Below, one piece after another: positions 19,379 through 27,862 of a stretch of DNA of 64,000 bases. Position 1 is the stretch's first letter, and every line of letters begins with the position of its first letter. Source of the DNA: Roseococcus thiosulfatophilus (GTDB lineage: Bacteria > Pseudomonadota > Alphaproteobacteria > Acetobacterales > Acetobacteraceae); contig NZ_JAFFQY010000011.1 of the NCBI RefSeq assembly GCF_017311575.1, forward strand, positions 124,001 through 188,000. Reading direction: 5' to 3'. Under the pieces are notes generated by a model. That model saw nothing but the letters and a program-made list of their open reading frames with translations. It was not told the origin of the DNA and searched no databases. The position numbers and the translations under genes were made by a program.

Positions 19379-19429
19379 GGCGCGCGGCGCCCCGGCTGCA
19401 CAGAGGCTGGGCGCCCCGTGCCGCGCGCC
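19379..19429 (-). other. Intercistronic hairpin between the two binding-protein genes
   Basis: GGCGCGCGGC (19379-19388) pairs perfectly with GCCGCGCGCC (19420-19429), with further complementarity inside (GGCGCC on both arms). It is in the 194-bp gap between the paralogous binding-protein genes. No U-tract follows on the minus strand, so it may stabilise the upstream message or partly attenuate readthrough. A TATAGC downstream on the minus strand hints at a possible second promoter. Confidence 0.5.
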
Positions 19430-19443
19430 GGGGCAGAGGCGGA

Positions 19444-21246
19444 TCAGGACACGCGATGCCAGTCTCGCAACAACCAGAGGGTATTTTCCCACCCGCTCAG
19501 CACGGGTCTCAGGTTGTTCAGATGGCCATTCACCAGGCGTTGATTCATGAGCGGGATGATGTGGTTGCTGCCCACCACCAGGTCGTTCATGCGGATGAAC
19601 ATCGCCGCGCGCCGCACCGGGTCCAGCTCCCCTTCCGCCGCGCGGAACAGCGCATCGTATTCATCGCTGTGCCAGCGCGTGATGTTGCGGCCCTGCCACC
19701 GATTCTCCCGCGTGGACAGCTCCCAGGAGGTGAACTGGTTCATGAAGAGCTGCGGGTCCGCCTGCGGCATGGTCGTGTTGTACATCTGGATGTCGGCGAA
19801 GAACTTGGTGTAGGTGTCCGGATTGCCGACATCGGCCGAGAAGAACACCGAGGCCACGACCGACTTCAGCTCGATATCAATGCCCGCGCGCATGGCCGCC
19901 TGCTTCACGATGGCCTGGGTGCGCTGGCGCGGCGCGCTGACCGAGGTCTGGAAGATGAAGCGCAGGCGCACGCCATCTTTCGCGCGGATGCCGTCGCGCC
20001 CGCGCACCCAGCCCGCCGCGTCCAGCACCTCGTTCGCCTTCTCGATGCTGAACTCGGCCCGCGTGTTGGGCGAGGCGAAGCGCGGCGGCTGGTTCAGGAA
20101 ATTGCCGGTGGCGACACCGCCCCGGCCATAGATGAAGCGCTGCACGGAATCGCGGTCCACCAGCAGGGCGATGGCCTGGCGCACGGCCGGGTCGCGGAAG
20201 GCGGGGTGCTGGGTGGAGGCATGGGCACGCTCGCCATTCACCTCGACATTGGGGTCGGTGCGGTTGAGCTGGATGTGCTCGATGCCGCCCGTGGGCAGGT
20301 AGCTGACCGTGCCGCGGCCGGCGGATTCCAGCCGGCGCAGCAGGTCATCCTCCACGCGCAGGCTCCAGGCGAAGTCGAAATCGCCGGTCTGCAGCACGGC
20401 CCGCGCGGCGGAGGCCGCATCGCCCCCGCCCTTGATCTCCAGCGTGTCGAAGAAGGGGCGGTTCTCGGCGTGGTAGCGGGGGTTCAGCTCGCCCCGCAGC
20501 GTGTCGCCGGGTGTGAAGCTGGTGAAGTTGTAGGGGCCGGTGCCCACGGGGCGCAGGTTGGTGGGTGCGTCGCGCGAATTGGCGCCCACGAAGTCCTGGA
20601 ACTTGTGCTTCGGGATCAGCATCCCGCGCGAGCCCACGAAGGTGTCCGCCCAGAAGGGCGTGGGGCGGTCGAACTCCACGCGCACGGTGTGGTCGTCCAG
20701 CTTCACCACGTTCACGCCGCGATAGCTGCCCGAGGTGACGCCCGCGGTGGCGGGGTTGCGGCCATATTCCCAGTTGAACACCACGTCATCGGCCGAGAAG
20801 TCCTGGCCGTCATGCCACTTCACGCCGCGCTTGAGCTTCCAGGTGACGGAGCGCCCATCCTCCGCCAGCCCCCCATTCTCGACCGAGGGGATCTCGGCCG
20901 CCAGGATCGGGTGCAGGGTGCCATCCGCCGCCCAGCCGGCCAGCGGCTCATGGAAGACGCGCGAGGCATCCTGGTTCGTGGTGCCCACGGCGAAATGCGG
21001 GTTCAGCAGGGTGGGCGCCTGCCAGTACAGCACCCGCAGCGGCCCGCCGCCGCCGCGCCGCGTGCCGGGATAGGGCGGCACGCCGCCGCCCTCCGCCGTC
21101 TGGGCCGAGACGCCCGAGATGGCGAGGAGCTGCGTCGCCATCGGCGCGGTGAAGCCCACCGCCGCCATGCGCCGGACGAAGCCGCGGCGCGAGAGGGTGC
21201 CGCGCTTCACGCGGCCGATCAGTTCGCGCAGACCGTTTTCGTCCAT
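19444..21246 (-). CDS. Peptide ABC transporter substrate-binding protein (copy 2, Tat-type signal)
   Basis: Second family-5 binding protein, also exactly 600 residues, with the same N-terminal design (KRGTLSRRGFVRR Tat motif). Most core motifs are shared with copy 1, for example WKLKRGVKWHDGQDF and DAPTNLRPVGTGPY. Differences cluster in segments such as the region around residue 280 (SYLPTGGIEHIQLN against NIVDGGSIEFVQLN) that could change ligand preference. It lies 68 bp after the M20 amidohydrolase. The pair is a clear tandem duplication served by one permease set. Confidence 0.93.
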   Translation of the reverse strand: MDENGLRELIGRVKRGTLSRRGFVRRMAAVGFTAPMATQLLAISGVSAQTAEGGGVPPYPGTRRGGGGPLRVLYWQAPTLLNPHFAVGTTNQDASRVFHEPLAGWAADGTLHPILAAEIPSVENGGLAEDGRSVTWKLKRGVKWHDGQDFSADDVVFNWEYGRNPATAGVTSGSYRGVNVVKLDDHTVRVEFDRPTPFWADTFVGSRGMLIPKHKFQDFVGANSRDAPTNLRPVGTGPYNFTSFTPGDTLRGELNPRYHAENRPFFDTLEIKGGGDAASAARAVLQTGDFDFAWSLRVEDDLLRRLESAGRGTVSYLPTGGIEHIQLNRTDPNVEVNGERAHASTQHPAFRDPAVRQAIALLVDRDSVQRFIYGRGGVATGNFLNQPPRFASPNTRAEFSIEKANEVLDAAGWVRGRDGIRAKDGVRLRFIFQTSVSAPRQRTQAIVKQAAMRAGIDIELKSVVASVFFSADVGNPDTYTKFFADIQMYNTTMPQADPQLFMNQFTSWELSTRENRWQGRNITRWHSDEYDALFRAAEGELDPVRRAAMFIRMNDLVVGSNHIIPLMNQRLVNGHLNNLRPVLSGWENTLWLLRDWHRVS

Positions 21247-21314
21247 GTCCGCCTCTCCCGTGATGTGTCTCCCGGGAAAGGCTAACGCATCGCGTCAGGC
21301 AGGAACCACTTCTT

Positions 21315-22508
21315 TCAGGCGCCGCGCAGTTCCTGATCCACGACGCTGACCCAATAGGCGACGCCCAGCGGGATGATGTCGTCGTTGAAGTCGAAATGCG
21401 GCGTGTGCAGGTTGGCGGAGGTGCCATCCGGCCCGTTGCCGCCGCCGATGAACATGAAGGCGCCGGGCCGCTGTTCCAGCATCAGCGCGAAATCCTCGGC
21501 CCCCGTCACCAGGGCGTTGTTGGTGTTCACCGCCGCATCGCCCACCAGCGCACGGGCGGCGGCGGCCGCCACATCCGTCTGCTCGTCATGGTTCACGGTG
21601 GCGGGCGTGCCGCGGCGATAGGTGACATCAGCCGTCACGCCATAGGAGGCGGCAAGGCCGTGCGCGAGTTCCCCGATGCGCCGCTCCAGCAGGTCGCGGA
21701 TGGCCGGCGTGTAGCTGCGCGCGGTGCCGGTGACCGTCATCTCCGCCGGCATGACATTGGCCGAGATTGGGGAGCCGCCCTGGATCGAGCCCACGCTCAG
21801 CACCGCCGTCTCCACCGCCGGCACGTTGCGGCCGATGATGGTCTGCAGCGCCAGCACGAAATGCGCCTGCACGATGGTGACGTCGGTGGCCAAATGCGGC
21901 GTGGAGCCGCCATGCCCGCCCGTGCCCTTGAAGGTGACGATGAAGCGGTCGGAGGCCGCCAGCGCCGGCCCCTTGCGGATGGCGAAGCTGCCGGCGGGGA
22001 TGGTGGGCTTGTTGTGCAGCCCATAGACGGCGTCCACCGGGAAGCGCTCGAACAGCCCGTCGGCGATCATGGCCTTGGCGCCGCCGCGGCCTTCCTCGGC
22101 CGGCTGGAAGATCAGGTGGACGGTGCCCGCGAAATCGCGGTGCTGCGAGAGGTAGCGCGCCGCGCCCAGCAGCATGGTGGTGTGGCCGTCATGGCCGCAG
22201 GCATGCATTAGCCCCTCATGCTTCGAGGCATAGGGCTTGCCCGTCGCCTCCGGGATCTGCAGCGCATCCATGTCGGCGCGCAGGCCGATGACGCGCTGGC
22301 CCGGCCGCGTGCCCTTGATGGTGCCGACGACGCCAAGCTTGCCCACGCCCTCCGTCACCTCGATGCCCAGCGCGCGGAGTTCCTTCGCCACCAGGGCGGC
22401 GGTGCGGACCTCCTCCATGCCGAGTTCAGGATGGGCGTGGATGTCCTGGCGGATGGCGGCCAGCTCGGGCTGCCATTGGCGCACGGTCTCGATGACGGAG
22501 GAATTCAT
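21315..22508 (-). CDS. M20 family amidohydrolase (hippurate hydrolase/N-acyl amino acid hydrolase type)
   Basis: Metal-dependent cytoplasmic hydrolase that releases an acid and an amino acid from N-acyl amino acids or related amides. The 397 residues carry the M20D signature: IHAHPELGMEE, GLRADMDALQI, the metal-binding ACGHDGHTTMLLGAA, and catalytic Glu in QPAEEGRGGA. The dimerisation domain includes GTGGHGGSTPH. The start at 22508 is set by GAGAAGG 8 nt upstream; the frame further upstream is a shadow. As the first gene of the peptide-transport operon, it probably processes the imported substrate. Confidence 0.93.
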   Translation of the reverse strand: MNSSVIETVRQWQPELAAIRQDIHAHPELGMEEVRTAALVAKELRALGIEVTEGVGKLGVVGTIKGTRPGQRVIGLRADMDALQIPEATGKPYASKHEGLMHACGHDGHTTMLLGAARYLSQHRDFAGTVHLIFQPAEEGRGGAKAMIADGLFERFPVDAVYGLHNKPTIPAGSFAIRKGPALAASDRFIVTFKGTGGHGGSTPHLATDVTIVQAHFVLALQTIIGRNVPAVETAVLSVGSIQGGSPISANVMPAEMTVTGTARSYTPAIRDLLERRIGELAHGLAASYGVTADVTYRRGTPATVNHDEQTDVAAAAARALVGDAAVNTNNALVTGAEDFALMLEQRPGAFMFIGGGNGPDGTSANLHTPHFDFNDDIIPLGVAYWVSVVDQELRGA

Positions 22509-22552
22509 GGGGCGGGCCTTCTCAGCGCGGTGTTGCGTGCAGAATGAACCCT

Positions 22553-22936
22553 TCAGCGCCGCGCCACCAGACGCGTGCCGTCCGGGCCCACCAGTTCCAG
22601 CCGGTCGCCGGTGAGGCGCGCGATGCGCCCGGTCTCGATCAGGCGCAGCACCACACCCTCCTGCCCCATGGCGGGCTCGGGGCAGGCCATGCGGGTGGCG
22701 ATGAGGGGGCCGGTGCGAAGCCGTCCCTCCTCCATGCGCCAGGACCCGCCGTAATTGTTGCACGGCCCCCGCCCCGCGAGCCGGCCATCCTCCTCGAAGC
22801 GCAACGTGGAGGGGCGCGCGGGCGCCGCGCCGGCGATGCTTTCCAGACGCCATTCGGGGCCGGTCAGCGTGGCGGGATTGGGCGGGGTGGCGCAGGCGCC
22901 GAGTGTCACGGCAAGGGCGATGATGGCGTGGCGCAT
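22553..22936 (-). CDS. META-domain (HslJ-like) lipoprotein
   Basis: A 127-residue putative lipoprotein with a short signal peptide ending in the lipobox LGAC. The remainder matches the META/HslJ pattern: GPEWRLESIAG near the start, then CNNYGGSW and the phrase TRMACPEPAMGQE. Family members are envelope proteins linked with heat shock or novobiocin tolerance, with no known enzyme activity. The ATG at 22936 has GGAGG 6-7 nt upstream. Confidence 0.85.
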   Translation of the reverse strand: MRHAIIALAVTLGACATPPNPATLTGPEWRLESIAGAAPARPSTLRFEEDGRLAGRGPCNNYGGSWRMEEGRLRTGPLIATRMACPEPAMGQEGVVLRLIETGRIARLTGDRLELVGPDGTRLVARR

Positions 22937-23009
22937 GGGGTTCCTCCGGCAATGGCGCCACCCTACCACGTCTTGACCGGGCCCGGCGGCGCCCGTCTCA
23001 TCGCGGGGC

Positions 23010-23621
23010 ATGACGACCCCCCTCGCCTTTCATTTCGACGTGCACAGCCCCTGGTGCTTCCTGGCCTCGCTCAGGGTCGAGGGCATCGCGGCCAGGCATG
23101 GCCGCGCGGTGGACTGGGTGCCGCTGCACCTGGCGCGGCTGATGGAGCGGATCAACGGCCGCCGCCCGTTGGAGGGCAACCCCGCCTTCGTCGCCTGGTA
23201 CCGCCAGGATTTGCAGGACTGGGCGACGCTGGCGGGCGTGACCTTGCGCCAGCACCCCGACTACCCGCTGCGCCCGGCCCGCGCGCTGCGCGCCTGCTGC
23301 TTCGCCCGGAGCGAGGGAAAGGGCGGCGCCTTCGCCCGCGCCGTGCTCACCGCCTACTGGACCGAGGCCGCGCAGATTGATGACGCGGGCCTGCTGGGCG
23401 ACATCGGCGCGGTGGTGGGGCTGGACCGCGCCGCCATCATCTCCGCCACCAACGATGCGCGCTGGAAGGCGGAGGTGGAGGCCAATACCGAGGCCGCCGC
23501 GCAAGCCGGCATCTTCGGCCTGCCGGCCACCATCGCCGACGGCAAGCTCTTCTTCGGCAATGACCGGCTGGAGCTGCTGGACCTGTTCCTGGCGAATGGG
23601 CGCGTTCCAGCGCCGGGCTAG
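23010..23621 (+). CDS. DsbA-family 2-hydroxychromene-2-carboxylate isomerase-like protein
   Basis: Glutathione-dependent isomerase-like member of the thioredoxin-fold DsbA superfamily, 203 residues. The N-terminus FHFDVHSPWCFLASLRVE matches kappa-class GST/HCCA isomerases, which carry Ser rather than a CxxC pair at the active site. The closing segment AGIFGLPATIADGKLFFGNDRL is the conserved cis-Pro region. There is no signal peptide, so it is cytoplasmic. Its stop overlaps the convergent upp gene by 4 bp. A naphthalene-pathway role is unlikely because no other pathway genes are nearby. Confidence 0.85.
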   Translation: MTTPLAFHFDVHSPWCFLASLRVEGIAARHGRAVDWVPLHLARLMERINGRRPLEGNPAFVAWYRQDLQDWATLAGVTLRQHPDYPLRPARALRACCFARSEGKGGAFARAVLTAYWTEAAQIDDAGLLGDIGAVVGLDRAAIISATNDARWKAEVEANTEAAAQAGIFGLPATIADGKLFFGNDRLELLDLFLANGRVPAPG

Positions 23622-24250
23622 TCCGTCCCGAAGCACCGGTCCCCGGCATCGCCGAGGCCGGGGACGATATAGCCATGCTCGTTCAGCCGCTCATCCAGCG
23701 CGGCGGAGAGGATGGGCACGTCCGGATGCGCGGCCTGAAGCGCCCGCACGCCCTCGGGCGCCGCCACCACGCAGGCGAAGCGTACGCTGGTGGCGCCGGC
23801 CTGCTTCACCCGTGCGATGGCCTGGATGGCCGAGCCGCCGGTGGCCAGCATGGGGTCCAGCACCAGCGCGCCACGCTGGGCCAGGTCGCGCGGCAGCCGC
23901 ACGACGTATTCGCTGGCCTGGAGCGTCGCCTCGTCGCGCACCAGCCCCAAATGCCCGACCGGCGCATCGGGCAGCACCATGCGCGCGCCCTCCAGCAGGC
24001 CGAGACCGGCGCGCAGCACCGCCACCAGGCAGGGCTCGGGCGCCTGGAGCACCGGCGCATCCATGGGGCCGACCGGCGTCTGGATGGCGGCCATCGCCTC
24101 GGGCAGGTCGCGCAGGATCTCGGCGGTGAGGATGGCGCCCATCTCGGCCAGCACGCGGCGGAAGGTGGCGCTGTCCGTCTCGCGGCGGCGGATCAGGGTC
24201 AGCTTCGCGCGCAGGAGGGCGTGGCGCGGCACGCGGAAGGTCGAGTCCAT
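23618..24250 (-). CDS. upp: Uracil phosphoribosyltransferase
   Basis: Salvages uracil to UMP with PRPP. The 210-residue protein has the PRPP-binding loop LDPMLATGGSA, the dimer phrase AVLRAGLGLLEGA, and the C-terminal uracil-binding GLGDAGDRCFGTD. Length is standard. Its 3' end touches the convergent isomerase gene. Confidence 0.96.
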   Translation of the reverse strand: MDSTFRVPRHALLRAKLTLIRRRETDSATFRRVLAEMGAILTAEILRDLPEAMAAIQTPVGPMDAPVLQAPEPCLVAVLRAGLGLLEGARMVLPDAPVGHLGLVRDEATLQASEYVVRLPRDLAQRGALVLDPMLATGGSAIQAIARVKQAGATSVRFACVVAAPEGVRALQAAHPDVPILSAALDERLNEHGYIVPGLGDAGDRCFGTD

Positions 24251-24292
24251 GGATGGCGGTTAACCCACAATCACGCCCGCCGGAAGCCTGTG

Positions 24293-25234
24293 TCAGCGGT
24301 CGGTCAGCCGCAGCTCGATGCGGCGGTTGCGGGCGAAGGCCTCGGGCGTGGTGCCCTCGTCCAGCGGCTGGTGCTCGCCGAAGGCGGCGGCCGCCACGCG
24401 GCTCGGGGGCAGCCCGGCCTCGATCAGCAGGTTCACCACCGCGATGGCGCGCGCCGCCGAAAGCTCCCAGTTCGTGGCGAAGCGGGTGGAGCGGATGGGG
24501 TTCCGGTCCGCATGCCCGTCCACCCGCAGCAGCCAGTTCACGCCGGGCGGAATGCTGGCCGCGATCTCGTTCAGCAGGCGCGACAGGGTGCGCAGCTGCG
24601 CCTGCCCGGCGGGTGTCAGGTCGGCCGAGCCGGTGGGGAACAGCACCTCCGACTGGAAGACGAAGCGGTCGCCCACCACCCGGATTTCCGGCCGCTCGCC
24701 CAGCAGGGCGGAGAGGCGGCCGAAGAACTCGCTGCGATAGCCCTGCAAATCCTCGACGCGCGCCAGCAGCGCGGCGTCCAGCCGGGCCTGCAGGTTCTCG
24801 ACCCGCGTCATGGTCTCGGCCTCGCGCGTGTCGGCCACGTCCAGCGCGGCGGCGAGGCGGGAAAGCTGCGCGCGCAGGTCGGTGATCTGCCGCACCAGCA
24901 GCCCCACCTCCTCGCGCGAGGCGGCGGCGACGGCCTCCTCATCCCGCGCGCGCTCCTCAGCCGTGGCGGCGCGGGCGGTGGCGGCGGAAAGCTCGCCCCG
25001 CAGGGCGCGCGCCCTGCCCTCCTCCAGCGCCAGCATCTCGGCCAGCTCCGCCACCTGGCGGTTCAGCGCGTCCAGCGCCCGGTCGCGGCTGGACAGCGCG
25101 GCCGAGAGGAAGCCCTGCCCCAGCGCGAAGACCAGCAGCGCGAAGATGATCACCATCAGCAGGGTGGACAGCGCGTCCACATAGCCGGGCCAGGCGTCGA
25201 ACCCGCCCCCGCCGCGCCGCGCGCGCCGGGCCAT
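24293..25234 (-). CDS. MotB/OmpA-type peptidoglycan-binding membrane protein
   Basis: A 313-residue inner-membrane protein: a basic N-terminus, one transmembrane helix (about 24-45) with the MotB-like start GYVDALSTLLMVIIFALLVF, a long coiled coil (about 50-165), and a C-terminal OmpA domain (LLRVDGHADRNP, ELSAARAIAVVNLLIEAGLP). The Asp in GYVDALSTLL lies just before the helix. Its ATG overlaps the stop of the MotA/ExbB-like gene. The pair resembles energised motor or channel complexes that grip peptidoglycan, but no flagellar or chemotaxis genes are nearby. Confidence 0.85.
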   Translation of the reverse strand: MARRARRGGGGFDAWPGYVDALSTLLMVIIFALLVFALGQGFLSAALSSRDRALDALNRQVAELAEMLALEEGRARALRGELSAATARAATAEERARDEEAVAAASREEVGLLVRQITDLRAQLSRLAAALDVADTREAETMTRVENLQARLDAALLARVEDLQGYRSEFFGRLSALLGERPEIRVVGDRFVFQSEVLFPTGSADLTPAGQAQLRTLSRLLNEIAASIPPGVNWLLRVDGHADRNPIRSTRFATNWELSAARAIAVVNLLIEAGLPPSRVAAAAFGEHQPLDEGTTPEAFARNRRIELRLTDR

Positions 25235-26316
25235 CAGCGCGGGCCTTCGGCCAAGGCGGCAAGGATGCGCGTGAGTTCCTGGATATCCGCGCGGAGTTCA
25301 GCGGTGGATTGCTGGCGGCCTTGCGCCAGCTCCTGCACGAGTTGGCCCAGCTGCGCCTCGATGGCGCGCAGATGGCCGCGATTGGCCTCCTCGCCGGTGG
25401 AAAGCCGCTGGTCCACCAGTCGCGCCAGCAGCATCTGAGTGGCGCGCATCTGTTCGGTCAGCACGGACATGCGCTCGGCCAGCTGGTGCAGGCCGGCCTC
25501 GTGCTGGGCACGGCCCTCCTCGGCGCGGGCCATCATGCCGGCCACCACTTCCAGGCTGTGGGCATTGGCCTCCAGCAGGGCGGGGAGTTCGACCTCCCCC
25601 TCCAGCTCGCCGCCCGCCCCGGCCGAGAGGCGGGTCTGGCCGGCCAGCCAATCCTCCAGCTCGGTCGCGAAGCGGTTCTGCGCCTGCCCGGCCGTGAGGT
25701 CGAGGAACCCCAGCACCAAGGCGCCCGCCAACCCCAGCAGCGAGGAGGAGAAGGCCACGCCCATCCCCCGCAGCGGCTGCGCGAGCCCACCCCGCAACTG
25801 GTCGAACAGCGCGTTCACATCGCCCGCACCCAGCGTCATGGCGCCGATCACGTCGGCGACGGCCCCGATGGTCAGCAGCAGCCCCCAGAAGGTGCCGAGC
25901 AGGCCCAGGAAGATCAGCAGCCCCGTCATGTAGCGCGATAGCTCGCGCGTCTCGTCCAGCCGCGACAGGATGCCGTCCAGCACCGAGCGCAGCGCGGCCG
26001 CCGAAAGGCTCAGCCGGTCGGAGCGGCGGGTGGCCAGCATGCTGGCCAGCGGCGCCAGCAGCCGCGGCGCCTCCCGCGCCGGCGCGCCCTGGCGGGCGTT
26101 GCGGAAGGCGGACAGCCAGGCGACCTCGTCGCGCAGCAGCAGCACCTGGCGGATGTTCCAGGCGATGCCGATGGCCAGCACGCCCAGGATCACGCCATTC
26201 AGCGCGGGGTTGGCCAGGAAGGCGGTCCAGAGCGTGCCGGCCAGCGGCAGGGCCGCGAGCAGGACCAGCGCCAGGAAGCCCAGCATGCGCCAGAGATATT
26301 GCAAAGGCTGCGTCAT
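25234..26316 (-). CDS. MotA/TolQ/ExbB-like proton-channel protein
   Basis: A 360-residue inner-membrane protein with membrane helices near residues 10-30, 33-52, about 135-160 (YMTGLLIFLGLLGTFWGLLLTIGAV) and about 190-215 (GMGVAFSSSLLGLAGALVLGF). The last two match the MotA/TolQ/ExbB core, including the GTFWG phrase. A long C-terminal coiled coil follows. With the MotB-like partner it should form a proton-driven complex. This two-gene type occurs outside flagellar loci in Rhodospirillales; its function is unknown to me. Confidence 0.85.
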   Translation of the reverse strand: MTQPLQYLWRMLGFLALVLLAALPLAGTLWTAFLANPALNGVILGVLAIGIAWNIRQVLLLRDEVAWLSAFRNARQGAPAREAPRLLAPLASMLATRRSDRLSLSAAALRSVLDGILSRLDETRELSRYMTGLLIFLGLLGTFWGLLLTIGAVADVIGAMTLGAGDVNALFDQLRGGLAQPLRGMGVAFSSSLLGLAGALVLGFLDLTAGQAQNRFATELEDWLAGQTRLSAGAGGELEGEVELPALLEANAHSLEVVAGMMARAEEGRAQHEAGLHQLAERMSVLTEQMRATQMLLARLVDQRLSTGEEANRGHLRAIEAQLGQLVQELAQGRQQSTAELRADIQELTRILAALAEGPR

Positions 26317-26433
26317 GGGGCGGGAGAGTAGAGGCTGGGCCCCGCCGCACCAAGCGAAGCCTCGTCGGGCAGGCCGGGGCCGCGCCGGCCCGCCCCGGGC
26401 GGCTTCCGCGCTGTGCCGCGACTCCGTCCGGGT

Positions 26434-26949
26434 TCAGCTGCGTGTGGCGCCCATGGGCAGGATGTCCACCAGGTCCCGCCCCGCCTCGACACGGCCGAGC
26501 GCGCGGATGTCCACCCGCGTCTCCGGCAGGCCGCCCGCCACGAGGCCCGCCCGCACGGCCAGCCCGCGCCGCAGGGAAAGGCGGCGGGTGGTGGAGACAT
26601 CCTCATTCCCCGCCGCCTCGGCCCAGAGGGTGATCCGGCCGGTGGTCTCCCGCGCCAGATGCCCGCCCAGCCGCAGCAGCCCCAGGCGCTGGGCGGCTGT
26701 GGGCGCATCGGCGCCCGGCTCGAAGGCGAGGCGCCAACCACCGCCGCTCATGCTGAGCAGGCCGCCGATCGCCACCGGCCGCGGCAGGGGGTCCGGCGCC
26801 GCGGCCGGCGGTGGCGAGGCGGGCAGGCGCGCGGGTGGCGGGGGGGCCAGGGCGGGGTCGGGCAAGGCGGGGTTTGTCTGGGCGCCGGCGGGCCGCGCCA
26901 GCAGCCCCGCCATCGCGGCCAGCAGCGCGCGGCGGCCACGCATACGCAT
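26434..26949 (-). CDS. Secreted protein with degenerate OmpA-like domain
   Basis: A 171-residue protein with a signal peptide (cleavage near AGAQ), a proline-rich linker (about 25-60), and a C-terminal part whose segments ITLWAEAAGNED and LSLRRGLAVRAGLVAGGLP align by eye with the OmpA peptidoglycan-binding fold. The Asp/Arg residues that grip diaminopimelate are not clearly conserved, so binding is doubtful. The ATG at 26949 overlaps the stop of the inositol monophosphatase gene (TGATG). It lies upstream of the MotA/MotB-like pair and may belong to the same envelope system, though 117 bp separate them. Confidence 0.65.
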   Translation of the reverse strand: MRMRGRRALLAAMAGLLARPAGAQTNPALPDPALAPPPPARLPASPPPAAAPDPLPRPVAIGGLLSMSGGGWRLAFEPGADAPTAAQRLGLLRLGGHLARETTGRITLWAEAAGNEDVSTTRRLSLRRGLAVRAGLVAGGLPETRVDIRALGRVEAGRDLVDILPMGATRS

Positions 26950-27806
26950 CAGCCAGCCTCGACGCGGCCCCGGCCGGCGGCGGCGGCGATGCTGTCGGCC
27001 ACGATCTCGCGCAGCTTGCCCTGGAGGTGCGGGTTGCCGGCGACCACATGGCCCTCGGCATAGGGGTCGCCACCATCGGGCGCGGTGACGTAGCCGCCCG
27101 CCTCGCGCACCATGACCAGGCCCGCCGCGATGTCCCACTTGTTGAGGCCGAGTTCCCAGTAGCCGTCATACCGGCCGGCCGCGGTCCAGGCGAGGTCCAG
27201 CGCCGCCGAGCCGAAGCGGCGCACGCCCGCCACCTGCGGCATGATCCGCACCAGGGTGTGGGTGAACTCCGCCTTGCGCGGCACCGAGGCGAAGGGGATG
27301 CCGGTGGCGAAGAGCGCCTCGTTCATCACGCGACGGCCGGAGACGCGCAGGCGCTTGTCGTTGAGGAAGGCGCCCATGCCCTTCTCGGCCCAGAACAGCT
27401 CGTCCGAGGCGGGGTTGTAGATGACGCCGGCCATGATCTCGCCCGACGTCTCGCTCACCCGCTTCTCGATGCCGACCGAGATAGCCCAGTGCGGGATGCC
27501 GTGCAGGAAGTTGGTGGTGCCGTCCAGCGGGTCCACCACCCAGCGCCACTCCCAGTCCTTGTCGCCGCTGGCGCCGCTTTCCTCCATGAGGAAGCCGAAG
27601 CCGGGGCGGGCCTTGGAGAGTTCCTCGCGCAGGGTCTGCTCGGCGCGCAGGTCGGCCTGGGAGACGAAGTCGCCCGCGGACTTGGCCGAGACCTGCAGCG
27701 TCTCCACCTCCGTGAAGTCGCGCAGCAGGCGGCGCGAGGCCTTGCGGCAGGCGGCGACCACCACGTTCAGCGCGGGCGACAGGCGGGGGGAGTTGGCACC
27801 GGACAT
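26949..27806 (-). CDS. suhB: Inositol-1-monophosphatase family protein
   Basis: Mg-dependent sugar or inositol phosphatase of the SuhB type, 285 residues. It has the family motif VVDPLDGTTNFLHG and the second motif WDIAAGLVMVREAGG. The metal ligand is Glu in MEESG. SuhB proteins can also act with NusB in rRNA antitermination. The start at 27806 gives a usual N-terminus. It is cotranscribed with the OmpA-like gene downstream and lies 56 bp from efp upstream. Confidence 0.92.
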   Translation of the reverse strand: MSGANSPRLSPALNVVVAACRKASRRLLRDFTEVETLQVSAKSAGDFVSQADLRAEQTLREELSKARPGFGFLMEESGASGDKDWEWRWVVDPLDGTTNFLHGIPHWAISVGIEKRVSETSGEIMAGVIYNPASDELFWAEKGMGAFLNDKRLRVSGRRVMNEALFATGIPFASVPRKAEFTHTLVRIMPQVAGVRRFGSAALDLAWTAAGRYDGYWELGLNKWDIAAGLVMVREAGGYVTAPDGGDPYAEGHVVAGNPHLQGKLREIVADSIAAAAGRGRVEAG

Positions 27807-27862
27807 GGGAGAGCCTTGGCGTGAAGTGGGGGGCCGGGGGCGGCGCCCCCGGCGGGCGGGCC

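Noticed and set aside
24293-26316. MotA/MotB-like pair as ZorA/ZorB of a Zorya defence system
   Set aside because: No helicase or nuclease genes (ZorC/D/E) are adjacent. The neighbours are upp, inositol monophosphatase and efp, and the pair is known outside defence loci.
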